64,000 nt of DNA, taken from G039954875 sp039954875. GTDB taxonomy: Bacteria; Bacteroidota; Bacteroidia; Flavobacteriales; Blattabacteriaceae. The stretch lies in the NCBI GenBank assembly GCA_039954875.1, contig CP157202.1, positions 496,001 to 560,000 on the forward strand, written 5' to 3'. Numbering within the stretch: the stretch's first letter is position 1; each line of letters begins with the position of its first letter. Below the pieces are notes generated by a model. That model was not told the DNA's origin, ran no database searches, and was given only the letters and a program-made list of their open reading frames with translations. Of this stretch, positions 50,394-60,289 are shown one piece after another. The translations under genes and the position numbers were made by a program.

Positions 50394-51380
50394 ATGCGAA
50401 AAGCACTACTAGTCCTAGCGCTCGGCGGGTTTGGCCTCGGAATGACCGAATTCGGCATGATGGGGATATCCTTCCCGAGATCGCCGACGGTTTGCAGATC
50501 AGTATATCGCGAGTAGGCCATCTTATATCAGTTTATGCGTTTGGGGTAGTATTCGGCATATTTGTCTTAGCATTGCTATCAGGCCATTATCTCCCGAAAA
50601 ATGTCCTTACCTGCTTAATGCTCCTATTCACTTTATTTAATGAGCTTTAGGCCTTTGCGCACACTCACAAACTCATAATGCTCACGCGTTTTTTTTGTCT
50701 GGCCTGCTGTATGGAGTTTTATTTGGCTTGAGAGCAGTAGTAGCTGGAAAGCTATTAATAAAAAAGGTAAGGAGGTTAGTGCTGTGGCGGTGATGTTTGA
50801 ATGGTTCATAGTGGCAAATACTATTGAAACACTAATAGTCACCTTTATCGAGTATAATATCAGTTGACGGCTCACTTTTGTGTTGATCATGCTTATTGGG
50901 ATCTCAGCGGTTTTGGCTACGTATTATTGAATCCCATCGCTCATGATGAGCATATCATCATTAAAAACCCAAGAACACATATAGCTATTTAAACAAAGGA
51001 AGCCTTGGGTTATATTGGGAATTACGGCTATTGGTACCGGAGGCTTTTTTACCTGTTTCAGCCACGTCACACCTCTACTTAACAAAGTCAGTTGGTTTGA
51101 AAGCAATTACGTGATCTTCATCCTGGCACTGATATGCTTGGGGATGATTTTCGGGAATTATATCGGTGAAAAACTGACCGATCAGATCTCCCGGATCAAA
51201 ACCACGATATTTTCACTATTCATCATGGTGATCGCCCTGCTTGCAATAGTAAGGACAGCTAGTCATACCTCCCCACCCCCCCCTCTTCTTCCCTGAGTTC
51301 ATCTCAATGGCACAAAATCTATCATTTCAATTTAACATAGTTGGCTCGGATTATCTAGACAATAAAAAGGTTGATTCGGT
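50394..51380 (+). pseudogene. MFS exporter (arabinose-efflux type) remnant, second copy
   Basis: Begins MRKALLVLALGGFGLGMTEF, then after a shift a segment corresponding to PEIADGLQISISRVGHLISV with YAFGVVFGIFVLALLSGHYL, LMLLFTLFNEL stop AFAHTHKLIMLTRFF, a badly broken middle, then KQRKPWVILGITAIGTGGFF, FSHVTPLLNKVSWFESNYV, IFILALICLGMIFGNYIGEK and LTDQISRIKTTIFSLFIMVI. The last part, open for about 90 codons, ends in a run of eight C (51276-51283) that throws the frame. Same family as the remnant at 44280. Confidence 0.78.
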
Positions 51381-54125
51381 CAAAATATACGACCAAACCG
51401 TATTGTTGCTTGATATGAAAAAGTAACCGATCAATGGCATTTTTCATCCGCAGTTCGAGTTGGGCATCGCCTTGCCAATGGATCCTGAGTTTCCTTTGAT
51501 TAAAAAGCGTTGGGTACTGATCGCCTTATCAAGGTTTTGTGCTATTTCTACAGCGAGATCATGCCGCTTAGCTTGATCCAAATATTCTTCCTCTAAGAAC
51601 TACTAAGCCAGGTTGTAAAATAGGATGACTGATGGGTGTTCTGAATATTCCTACGAAAATCTTTTACTTGATCTTTAGAAAATTTCTTCAAAAAAAACCG
51701 AGCTCTACGCAGATATTTGGCTTAATCAATCCGTTGCTGATGGTAGTCCTAGATGGTCTTCTTGATCAGAACAAAAATCCATTTGTAAAAGACAGGGTCT
51801 TCACTCATCTTCAGGTTTATTGCTTTGACCGTTTTGGCCGCTTTACTATAGATCTTTTTTTCTCAGCTATGCATTCAGCCTTATCGAGGATATTCACCAG
51901 TTCGGTTAGACGTAATACATTCTCATTAGAAGTGATTTGCCTGTCGATGAGCTTTTGCACTTGAGGTTCGTATTATCTGTAATTGATATCGTCGGAATAA
52001 TGCCGCTTGACTGAAATCCTTAGAGCCAAGAAGAAAGCTAGTTCTATTTTGTATTTTTCTATTTATCTATGCGTTGTACTGTTGGTTAAATCTAGGTTAG
52101 ACAAGGCTAAGCCCAACAAGCGTGTGTAAACAGACGGTTTTTTATAAAAATGATAACGTATAGCTTAATCCGAGAGCAATTATTCATGGGCAGATTTATC
52201 GTATTTGTCTTGATATCTTTGAAAATGTACCATAGTTCTTAATGGGCTTGCGGCAATCCCTCGAGCTCCTTACTCATCAAGTTTGAGGATACCGGCTCGA
52301 TTTGCATTATCGTCATTGGCATACATCTTCAAGTCGCCATCGAAATTTCTCGAATCCTCATAATAATCGATGATATAGTCATGGTTTTTGCCTGGATAGA
52401 CACGGTTTGCCCTGGTGATGGTTTGTAAGAGGCTATGATCCTTTGGACCACGAGCGAGGTAAAGGGCTTGATTCACTGAAGTATCAAATCCTGTTAAAAG
52501 CTTATCAACGACAATGATCAGCTCGGGAGCTTTCTGGTTTTTAAAGGCTTTTATCATGGATCTCTCATAGTGCTCAGTATTTCCATCCCGATCCATCATA
52601 GCAGACTAAAATTTTTTCACTGTATAATTGATTTTTTTAAAGGCATCGTTCTCTCCTTCTTGCATATCTGGAGGAGAGATAAGTAACTAGGTTAAAATCT
52701 TACCAACATTCTTAAAAACTTGTGATAATGAACGGCCCAACGCTTCTCCACTGTAACCAAATACCATTTAAAAGCTATCCCTTTGATATGAATCGCCAAA
52801 ATGTTTGATGATATCCCAAGCTGTGTTTTTAATGAAGTCCATCGATTGCAATATGGTATTGGAGCTTGGATATTTTTTTTAAGTACTGCCTTACCATAGT
52901 CGGTCAGATACTCAGCGACCCTATCAAAACGATCATTTACAGACTTTTCATTGTGACCTCTATCTCCATGTAACGTCTTTCGTAGAGCAAGGGCACCAAT
53001 GCTATCGCGCACGATATCGGCAATGGGATATGTATGAATGATACTATCAAATCTAGTACAGTGTTTTTCTTCTTCTTCATCAGGGGTGTACCGGTGAAGG
53101 TGATGAATCAGATCTTTGAAAAGAGCTTTTGTGTTTTGACGTTGAAATTACTGTCCTGATTCCAGTGGCTCTCGTAGAGATGTCATAAGAATCAAAGGCT
53201 TGTGGTATTTAGCCAACTGCGGATTCTAATTTGTTGATGAGTGTAGTGATGATAGCCCTATTCTTTACTTGGCTGAGCTCAGTCAAGCGTTGGCCTTTTT
53301 GATCCCCTTACCACAAGTCTTGAAGGTGTTCTTAGGCTACTAATTGAGACTCACTCTGTCGATGATCAGGAAAGGAGAGATCACCTTCATATGACCTTCA
53401 AAAAGGATGAAATGACGCATCAAATCGATTAGATGTTATGAGTGGTAAAGGTTGTATAGTAAACGGTCTTGTTTGCAGATAGTCAAAGGAACTTTGCTCT
53501 TCACCATAGGATCGGGTAAAAATTTGTGTACTTGTGCCAACTCACCATGCATATCAAGGAACAAAGGGGGTGTTTTTTAGCAGTTGTAAAGCTTGTTTAT
53601 GGGCTTGTCCCTCTTATTTACCTTTGAATTTTTTCCGCCACCATGCTCCAATACATATTGGGTGTAGCGGTGGTCGCATAACACGCCTGATGGGGTACCA
53701 AAGCCAATACGAGCTGTGAATAGTAATACAATCTGCGGATGCCATCCTTTTGTTGATTGCGGAGGTGTTGTATTATGACTTGTTCGATATAATCTTTGAT
53801 ATAGGGACTTTTTGCACTCGATGATGACCAGGGGGATGCTGTTGATAAAGAGCAAGATATCCCTGACGGATAGGGTGGTATCAGTGCTCCATCTTCGTAC
53901 TACGGCAAATTCTTAGGTGAGGTGACAGATATTGTTTCTCGGCTCATCCCAATTGATATACTTAATAGAATGGATCCTTTTATTGCCCAATATGTTTTGC
54001 TGAAAACTTTTATCGAGGATTAGTAATTCACAAAGCTTCTTATTGGCTATTAAAAATCCAATCTGCACGTGCAACTAGCGTACAGTGAGTATTGCAGATT
54101 GGATATTTGGTTACTATAAAATTAT
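51320..54125 (-). pseudogene. hsdR: Type I restriction enzyme R subunit remnant
   Basis: HsdR cuts unmodified DNA after ATP-driven translocation. From the right: LIANKKLCELLILDKSFQ, INWDEPRNNICHLT stop EFAVVR, VRDILLFINSIPLVIIECKK (nuclease-domain motif ending in the E-x-K block), a decayed helicase core, then the well-kept MKAFKNQKAPELIIVV-type segment IKAFKNQKAPELIIVVDKLL with TGFDTSVNQALYLARG and LLQTITRANRVYPGKNHDYI (52599-52270), and C-terminal YEPQVQKLIDRQITSNENVL with RLTELVNILDKAE. About 2.8 kb with at least 15 lesions. Confidence 0.82.
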
Positions 54126-54199
54126 GGGCTTGTCCCTTTTAATGGATTTTATTAATTCGTCGAAGCTATTCCTCCAAAATACCATCGAGCACTACCTGA

Positions 54200-54372
54200 G
54201 TAGTGCGATTTAAAGCGGTATATAATTCACTAGTTTTTTTATCTGCATCATTAGCGAAATGGGTGATGATAAATTAGTAAGCATCATCGATGATATCTTT
54301 GCCTACCAAGTGCAAAGACTGCAAATCTAAACCCGTAAAGTCATTGAGAATATGTTTCAAGCAGTAGTTTCT
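54200..54372 (-). pseudogene. hsdM: Type I methyltransferase subunit fragment
   Basis: About 55 codons: LKHILNDFTGLDLQSLHLVG, KDIIDDAY, a TAA stop, FIITHFANDADKK, TSELYTAL, which match the HsdM segment ending in GEFYTP. Nothing of the SAM-binding or NPPF parts is present. The 5' part of the gene is cut off at about 54372 where the sequence changes abruptly into the acs fragment on the opposite strand, and the part beyond the EFYTP block is replaced by unrelated sequence before hsdR. Confidence 0.6.
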
Positions 54373-54974
54373 GCCCGGCATAAAACCTGTGGTAGTAGAC
54401 TATGAAGATAAGGAACTCCAAGGTAAGTGTGTAGAAGGGAATCTTTGTATACGTTTCCCCTGGCTGGGTATGGCTCGGATTAGATTATTTTGGGAGATTA
54501 CCAACGATTCAAAAAGACATGCTTAGTCCCTTTTATAGGATACTATTTTCAGAATATGGCGTCAAGCGAGACTAATAGACTTACTACCGCATCCTCGACT
54601 GCGTATACGATGTGATCAACGTTTCTGGACACCTCTTGGGTGCGACCGAGATCGAGAATGCGATTAATCAGCATCCACGTGTGAGTGAATCGGCAGTGGT
54701 AGGTTTTCTACGCGATATCAAGGGTCCGGATTGTTTTTACCTATGTGATTTACCATAGCAAATATTTTGACTGAAAAGTAGTCAAATGAAGTGTCTCATA
54801 ACGGGTGTTGCACGCCATCGGCCCGATCAGATCATCATCGTCAAAGACCGACTCAAGACACGCTTAGGTAAGATTATGCGATGCATCTTTAGGAAGATCG
54901 CTCCAGGTGATTATGCCTATTTTGGAGATACCAGCAGCTTGCTCAATATGGATGCTGTCGAGCAGATCATCTAG
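54368..54974 (+). pseudogene. acs: Acetyl-CoA synthetase, 3' fragment only
   Basis: C-terminal third of an acetate-activating ligase. The frame starts abruptly with LPGIKPVVVDYEDKELQG, then VEGNLCIRFPWLGMAR, YRILDCVYDVINVSGHLLGA with TEIENAINQHPRVSESAVVG, FLRDIKGPD, and, after a shift, RPDQIIIVKDRLKTRLGKIM with RCIFRKIAPGDYAYFGDTSS and LLNMDAVEQII before the stop. The catalytic-lysine region reads KTRLGKIMR (family KTRSGKIMR). Two thirds of the gene (5') are missing. It begins exactly where the hsdM fragment ends, so a rearrangement joined them. Confidence 0.85.
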
Positions 54975-55549
54975 ACGTGACAATTTGAGAAAATTTATCC
55001 ATAAAGCAAGAAGACTATAAAAAATATACAACTCCGTCGACATTTGTTACGGTCAGCATACTGATCACTGCGTCTTAGATCGTGTTTTTTTAGTAAGAGA
55101 TCCTCATCTCTCTACTTTTTATACTCTGCAAGGTGTTTCTTTATAACCTGAACTACATCATTAAAACTCCGATCGAGATTTATTTCTAAAACCTCTACTT
55201 GTGTACCAAATTCTTTCTCTGAAGCCTTTGTAAGATCCTCTCCTCGTATTTGCTAAAAGCAATCAGATAAAAGGGTGTATTTAGTATCACATCGGGCATT
55301 TTATCTATGTACCTATCAAGGTATCTCTTGAGGATTTCTTTTAATCTTGATGTGATATCGGACATATGACTTTTTTTTAATTAATAATGATAAATATGGT
55401 AAATAATATCCATAATATATTATAAAAAAACCACTAATAATAAAAAAAAATATTTATGGTATAATAAGGTGATTTATCACTTTACAATGGATAGTCGTTA
55501 TTGTGGGACTTATTTGTTTGCCTCCATTAAAATATGATCGATCTATGGC
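54975..55549 (-). pseudogene. Unassigned decayed gene (55365 to about 55070) within debris
   Basis: On the minus strand, from ATG 55365: MSDITSRLKEILKRYLDRYI, DKMPDVILNTPFYLIAFSKY; after a shift, EFGTQVEVLEINLDRSFND and VVQVIKKHLAEYKK. Mostly helical and charged; no family recognised. The rest of this 575-base interval (55385-55470) is AT-rich and empty. Confidence 0.4.
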
Positions 55550-56905
55550 TCAAAAATTCTTATGGATATAAGTGATGATCCGTGCAACTTCTTTACGTAC
55601 CTCAGAAGAAGGCCTAGAGTAATTATTGTTCATGAAGGAGAAGATCAGGTTTTTGCCCTTTTTTGTTAACAAATAGCCACTCTGATTGTAATTATTTTTG
55701 ACCGTACCAGTTTTTGCCCAGACAAAAGCATTGTCTCCATCGGTGGGATAAAGCTTTTTGATCGTGCCAGAAATACCACCAGCTGGAAAGAGACCATATA
55801 AACGTTCTTGATCTTTCATCTCTTCTTTGATCCGACCAAGTAGAGCCACCAGTGTCCTAGGTGTAAAAAGATTGTAGCGCGAGATGCCCGAACCGTCAAA
55901 CCATAATGTTGGATCAGGTAAATCTTGCAAAAATTCCTGGTTTGCGTATGAAATGATGTTCTCTGTACTTAAGGTATCAAAGCGAGTTGAAGCACAGACG
56001 ATAAGCAATTGCTCGGCTAAGAAATTGTCACTTTTTTGAAGTATTTCTTTATAAAGCGAATCGGACTTAACACTGTAAATGGTATTCGCATCTGAAGGCA
56101 ACGGCATGGAGATTATAGAGACCGTTTTACCTAATTGTTCCTCTAACAAAGCAGTCGTCAACTCAGGAGTTGTACGCCAAGGGATCTGTTGCTTAAAATT
56201 AGGTGGAAACAGAGCACTTGGATAGGTAAACTCATTAGTAAATATCTTACGCTCGATCTTAAATCTAAAAGGGGTATAAGTCTCATCTTTTTGAATATAT
56301 TTTTTGAAATAAACAGGAGTAATTTGGAGCTCTCCAGCACTATTGGTAAATACGTTGACTACATTTCCAAAAAGAGGTAACTCTGACTTCTCTGGCTGAA
56401 AGCCCGTATTGTAATCCTCATACATCCATCCATGGCCATAGAATTTGCCGGTATAGTTGCCCGCAGCATAATAAAGCTTTTGTGGCGCAACACGTAATAA
56501 GTCTAAAACATTACTCCCCTCGAGTATAGGATGTAACAGAGATGGATCACCTGTGCCCCAAAAGATCAGAGAGTCCTCACGCTCTACATAACGAAGCCCT
56601 GGGATAGAGTCCTTTAATATTTTCAAACCGATATAAAAGCTGAAGAGCTTCGTGTTGGAAGCTGCTGTGAAATACTTGTCTGCATTGTATTCACAAAGGC
56701 TTAGTTTTTGATCAACATCATACAAAGCAAAACCTACAGTATGCCCCTTTAGGATAGGAGAATCCTTAAAAACCGTCATAATTTTCTTATTGCACCTCCC
56801 ATTAAACCGATCAATAATGGATATTTGCGCACGAAAAACCGAACAGCTACTCAAGACAAGGAGAATCACTGCACCCCACATTATCCAAATTCTAAACTTT
56901 TTCAC
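55550..56905 (-). CDS. dacB: D-alanyl-D-alanine carboxypeptidase/endopeptidase (PBP4, S13 family), lipoprotein
   Basis: Periplasmic peptidoglycan enzyme that trims or cuts peptide crosslinks. 451 residues. The N-terminus has a lipoprotein signal: basic KKFR, hydrophobic stretch, lipobox LSSC with Cys21. Penicillin-binding motifs: SNTK (Ser83-Lys86) in FTAASNTKLFSFY, SDN in LQKSDNFLAEQLL, and KTG in WAKTGTV; WFDGSGISRYNLFTPR is also typical of S13 enzymes. Frame and motifs are intact, so the organism still maintains peptidoglycan. Divergent from uvrB, 62 bases apart. Confidence 0.95.
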   Translation of the reverse strand: MKKFRIWIMWGAVILLVLSSCSVFRAQISIIDRFNGRCNKKIMTVFKDSPILKGHTVGFALYDVDQKLSLCEYNADKYFTAASNTKLFSFYIGLKILKDSIPGLRYVEREDSLIFWGTGDPSLLHPILEGSNVLDLLRVAPQKLYYAAGNYTGKFYGHGWMYEDYNTGFQPEKSELPLFGNVVNVFTNSAGELQITPVYFKKYIQKDETYTPFRFKIERKIFTNEFTYPSALFPPNFKQQIPWRTTPELTTALLEEQLGKTVSIISMPLPSDANTIYSVKSDSLYKEILQKSDNFLAEQLLIVCASTRFDTLSTENIISYANQEFLQDLPDPTLWFDGSGISRYNLFTPRTLVALLGRIKEEMKDQERLYGLFPAGGISGTIKKLYPTDGDNAFVWAKTGTVKNNYNQSGYLLTKKGKNLIFSFMNNNYSRPSSEVRKEVARIITYIHKNF

Positions 56906-56936
56906 AATAATGACTTCATTTAAACAATCTTATTGT

Positions 56937-56944
56937 CAAAGATA
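56937..56944 (-). promoter_or_regulatory. Bacteroidota -7 element TATCTTTG for the PBP4 gene
   Basis: Perfect TAnnTTTG match on the minus strand, 31 bases before the start codon. Confidence 0.55.
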
Positions 56945-56967
56945 TAAAAAAAATAAAATTTTGCAAT

Positions 56968-58983
56968 ATGAAATTTCAATTACAATCCGATTATCGCCCT
57001 ACAGGAGATCAACCTGAAGCTATAGAAGCCCTCTCAAAAGGTGTATTAGAAGGCGAAAAATACCAGATATTATTGGGCGTAACCGGCTCAGGAAAAACCT
57101 TCACCATAGCCAATGTGATCCAAAAAACACAACGCCCTACATTGGTTTTAGCACACAACAAGACCCTAGCAGCACAACTCTACGCTGAGTTTAAAGAATT
57201 TTTTCCAGATAGTGCAGTCGCTTACTACGTCTCTTATTACGATTACTATCAACCTGAGGCCTACATGCCCGTCTCGAATACCCACATCGAAAAAGACGTA
57301 GTGATCAATTACGACTTAGAAAAGCTTGGTCTTGCCACAGTTTCCGCCTTGCTCTCAGGTAGGCGAGATGTCCTAGTAGTAGCCTCAGTATCTTGCATTT
57401 ATGGTATGGGAAATCCTAACGAATTTCACAAAAGTGTCGTAACGATAAAAAAGGGGGCCGAGCTCAGCCGTACACGTGTACTCCATCAATTGGTAGCAGC
57501 CTTGTACGTCCGTACTGAAGGAGACTTTACACGCGGCCACTTTAGAGTCAGAGGCGATACGGTAGACATCTACCCGGCCTACGCAGATCATGCAGTGAAG
57601 ATTCATTTTTGGGGTGATGAAGTCGAGGGTATCGAAATTTTTACCCCATCTACAGGGCATAGCTTCACCCAACTAGATCAAATACAGATCTACCCAGCCA
57701 ATATCTTCGTCACCTCCCCCGATCGTCTGCAGACGGTAATCACACAGATCCAAGAAGATCTAACCAGGCGGCTTGAGTACCTCCATAGCCTTGACAAACA
57801 CTTGGAAGCCAAACGGCTCAAAGAACGTATAGAATTCGATGTTGAAATGATGAAAGAACTAGGCTACTGTGTTGGGATAGAAAACTATTCCCGTTACCTT
57901 GACGGCCGGGAGCCCGGTATACGACCTTTCTGCCTATTGGATTATTTTCCAGAGGATTATCTTATGGTTATCGATGAGAGTCACGTGACTATTCCTCAGG
58001 TACGCACCATGTATGGTGGTGACCGTTCTCGTAAGCAAAATCTTGTCGAATACGGTTTCCGTCTACCAGCTGCTCTGGATAACCGTCCACTGAAATTCGA
58101 AGAGTTTGAGGCACTGCAAAACCAAGTGATCTACGTCAGTGCTACACCAGCAGACTACGAACTGCGAAAAAGCGATGGTGCATACGTTGAGCAAGTGGTA
58201 CGCCCTACCGGCCTATTGGACCCGGTCATCGAATTACGTCCGAGCCTCAATCAAATCGATGATCTTATGGAAGAAATTCGCCAACGTGCTAAGAAAGCCG
58301 AGCGCGTCCTAGTCATTACACTGACCAAACGGATGGCCGAGGAACTCAATAAATTTTTTACCAAGATGGGCTTACGCACCCGTTATATTCATTCGGACAT
58401 CGATACCCTCGAACGCGTTGACATCATGCAAGACTTACGTATCGGTCGTTGTGATGTACTCATTGGAGTGAATTTGCTCCGGGAAGGCCTCGACTTACCC
58501 GAGGTCTCGCTCGTTGCTATCCTAGACGCGGACAAGGAAGGCTTTTTACGCTCCTATCGCTCGCTGACGCAGACCGTAGGGCGTGCAGCACGGAATCTTT
58601 ACGGCATGGCCATCATGTATGCCGATAAGACCACCGAGAGTATGCAAAAGACAATCGACGAGACCCATCGACGACGAGAAAAACAACTCCACTATAACAC
58701 CAAACATGGTATAACACCCAAGGGGCTTAATAAAAAGTTGAGAGAGAGCCTGCGACCTACTAGTCTACCTAAACCTTATGGACTGACATCTAAACACACA
58801 CCGACAGCTGCCGAAGTATCGACCACTTACCAAACACCCGAAGCCCTACAAAAACAGATCGATGGCTTACAAAAAGCTATGGAAAAAGCCGCTGCTGATC
58901 AAGACTTTATGCAAGCAGCATATTACCGCGATGCACTCAAGGCACTCAAAGAACGAGTCGGGTCACCACCCTCTCTCGGATAA
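56968..58983 (+). CDS. uvrB: Excinuclease ABC subunit B
   Basis: Damage-verifying helicase-like subunit of nucleotide excision repair. 671 residues, full length. Motifs: YRPTGDQPEAIEAL, Walker A GVTGSGKT, the beta-hairpin YVSYYDYYQPEAYMP, DEXH region MVIDESHVTIPQ, RLPAALDNRPLKFEEFE, VIYVSATPADYE, motif V GVNLLREGLDLPEVSLVAIL, motif VI SLTQTVGRAARN, and a C-terminal UVR domain (KQIDGLQKAMEKAAADQDFM) for UvrA/UvrC contact. Clean coding sequence; repair by UvrABC is evidently maintained. Confidence 0.98.
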   Translation: MKFQLQSDYRPTGDQPEAIEALSKGVLEGEKYQILLGVTGSGKTFTIANVIQKTQRPTLVLAHNKTLAAQLYAEFKEFFPDSAVAYYVSYYDYYQPEAYMPVSNTHIEKDVVINYDLEKLGLATVSALLSGRRDVLVVASVSCIYGMGNPNEFHKSVVTIKKGAELSRTRVLHQLVAALYVRTEGDFTRGHFRVRGDTVDIYPAYADHAVKIHFWGDEVEGIEIFTPSTGHSFTQLDQIQIYPANIFVTSPDRLQTVITQIQEDLTRRLEYLHSLDKHLEAKRLKERIEFDVEMMKELGYCVGIENYSRYLDGREPGIRPFCLLDYFPEDYLMVIDESHVTIPQVRTMYGGDRSRKQNLVEYGFRLPAALDNRPLKFEEFEALQNQVIYVSATPADYELRKSDGAYVEQVVRPTGLLDPVIELRPSLNQIDDLMEEIRQRAKKAERVLVITLTKRMAEELNKFFTKMGLRTRYIHSDIDTLERVDIMQDLRIGRCDVLIGVNLLREGLDLPEVSLVAILDADKEGFLRSYRSLTQTVGRAARNLYGMAIMYADKTTESMQKTIDETHRRREKQLHYNTKHGITPKGLNKKLRESLRPTSLPKPYGLTSKHTPTAAEVSTTYQTPEALQKQIDGLQKAMEKAAADQDFMQAAYYRDALKALKERVGSPPSLG

Positions 58984-58988
58984 ATCTT

Positions 58989-58996
58989 TACCTTTG
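58989..58996 (+). promoter_or_regulatory. Bacteroidota -7 element TACCTTTG before purD-guaA
   Basis: Perfect TAnnTTTG match, 40 bases before the purD ATG. It probably also drives guaA, whose start is 2 bases after the purD open frame. Confidence 0.5.
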
Positions 58997-59036
58997 GGGC
59001 AACACAAAACTTGAAATCAGTTTTATTCTGTATAGA

Positions 59037-60287
59037 ATGAAGATTCTCATCTTAGGCTGTGGTGGGCGTGAGTACGCCATTGGTCAAAAATTGTTGGAAA
59101 ACACTGTAGTTAGTCAGTTATATTTTGCACTCGGCAACGGTAGTACAGCCCAAATAGGAATAATCATCCCTTGGGATCGTTCCAAGGTCTTATGTATCTC
59201 TGCCAAGATACAGATGATAGGCCTTGCCATCTTAGGCTCAGAAACACTTTTAGTCGAAGGTATCGTCGACACCTTTCAGGCAGTTAGATTTAAAATATTC
59301 GGTCTACATCATCAAACCTACCAGCTCGATGGTAGCAAAGTCTTAGCCAAAGCCTTCATGAAAAAGTACGATGTACGCATAGCCACCTACGAAAGCTTTT
59401 CATACCATCCACAGGCACGGAACCATCTCGAACAAGTTGATTATCCAGTGGTGATCAAAGCTAGTGAACTAGCTGTATGCAAAGGGGTTGTCATCGCCTC
59501 GGATCGCACCAGAGCTCAGGCTGCTTTGGAGGCCATGATGAAAAAAAAAAACTTCGGTACAGCAGGCTGTGAAATAGTGATCGAAGCATTTTTACAAGGT
59601 TATGAAGCCTCGTTTTTGTCAATATTTAATAGGAAACAGATCCTACCCTTCTTCTCGGCCAAAGACCACAAAAAGATTGACGAGGGTGAGACGGGCCTAA
59701 ATACTGGTGAGATGGGAGTGATCACTCCCAATTTATACATGAATGAGGAAACATGGGTAGACTTTCAACAAAATATCATCCAACCTATCTTACAAGGTCT
59801 CTTGGCTGAGAAATGGACTTTTGCCGGAGTGATTTTCTTCGGCCTGATGTTTACCGTAAAGGGTGTCTATATTTTGGGATACAACCTCATTATAGGCGAT
59901 CCGGAGACCCGGGCTATCTTACAGTTGATGGAAAGCTATTTTTTGGAACTCATCCAAAAAGCCTTATGTGGAGAGGATTTATCCATATCGTGGGGGCAGG
60001 TCCATGCCTGTTGTGTGGTCATGGCCTCAGGAGGTTATCCTGAAAAGTATAAAAAAGGAAAGACCCTATTATCTGGTCTATACCAATTGATCTGCCCTCA
60101 TTATATCGTCGGAGTAGAGAAGAAAGACGGTCAATGGATCACTTCAAGCGGACGCGTATTTAAACATCGTAGGTATAGGCCCCTTTGCACAAGAAGCTCA
60201 CGAGTCGGCCGATCGAGAGGTGAAAAATATTTTCTTCGATCGAGTCTATTTCCGACGAGATATCTGGCTTTAACCCCTCCATTTTAA
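59037..60287 (+). pseudogene. purD: Phosphoribosylamine-glycine ligase, open but degraded
   Basis: PurD makes GAR in purine synthesis. The frame is open for 416 codons, near family length, and order is kept: MKILILGCGGREYAIGQKLL, LLVEGIVDTF, GSKVLAKAFMKKY, VVIKASELAVCKGVVIA, FLQGYEASFL, GETGLNTGEMGVI, NLIIGDPETRAI and MASGGYPEKYKKG. But core motifs are changed: the ATP-grasp KADGLAAGKGV is KASELAVCKGV, the metal motif NVRFGDPE is NLIIGDPE, GPE-PLV is GSETLLV, and APGN is ALGN. After 60160 (GTATTTAAAC, one extra T) the frame is wrong: the proper C-terminus NIVGIGPFAQEAHESAD with FFDRVYFRRDIWL continues in another frame to a stop at 60273. A run of eleven A is at 59541-59551. I infer loss of function. 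Confidence 0.8.
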
Positions 60288-60289
60288 CT

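Noticed and set aside
59541..59551. Programmed frameshifting at the eleven-A run in purD
   Set aside because: The frame continues correctly through the run; the real frame break is 600 bases later at 60160, and the motifs are degraded as well.
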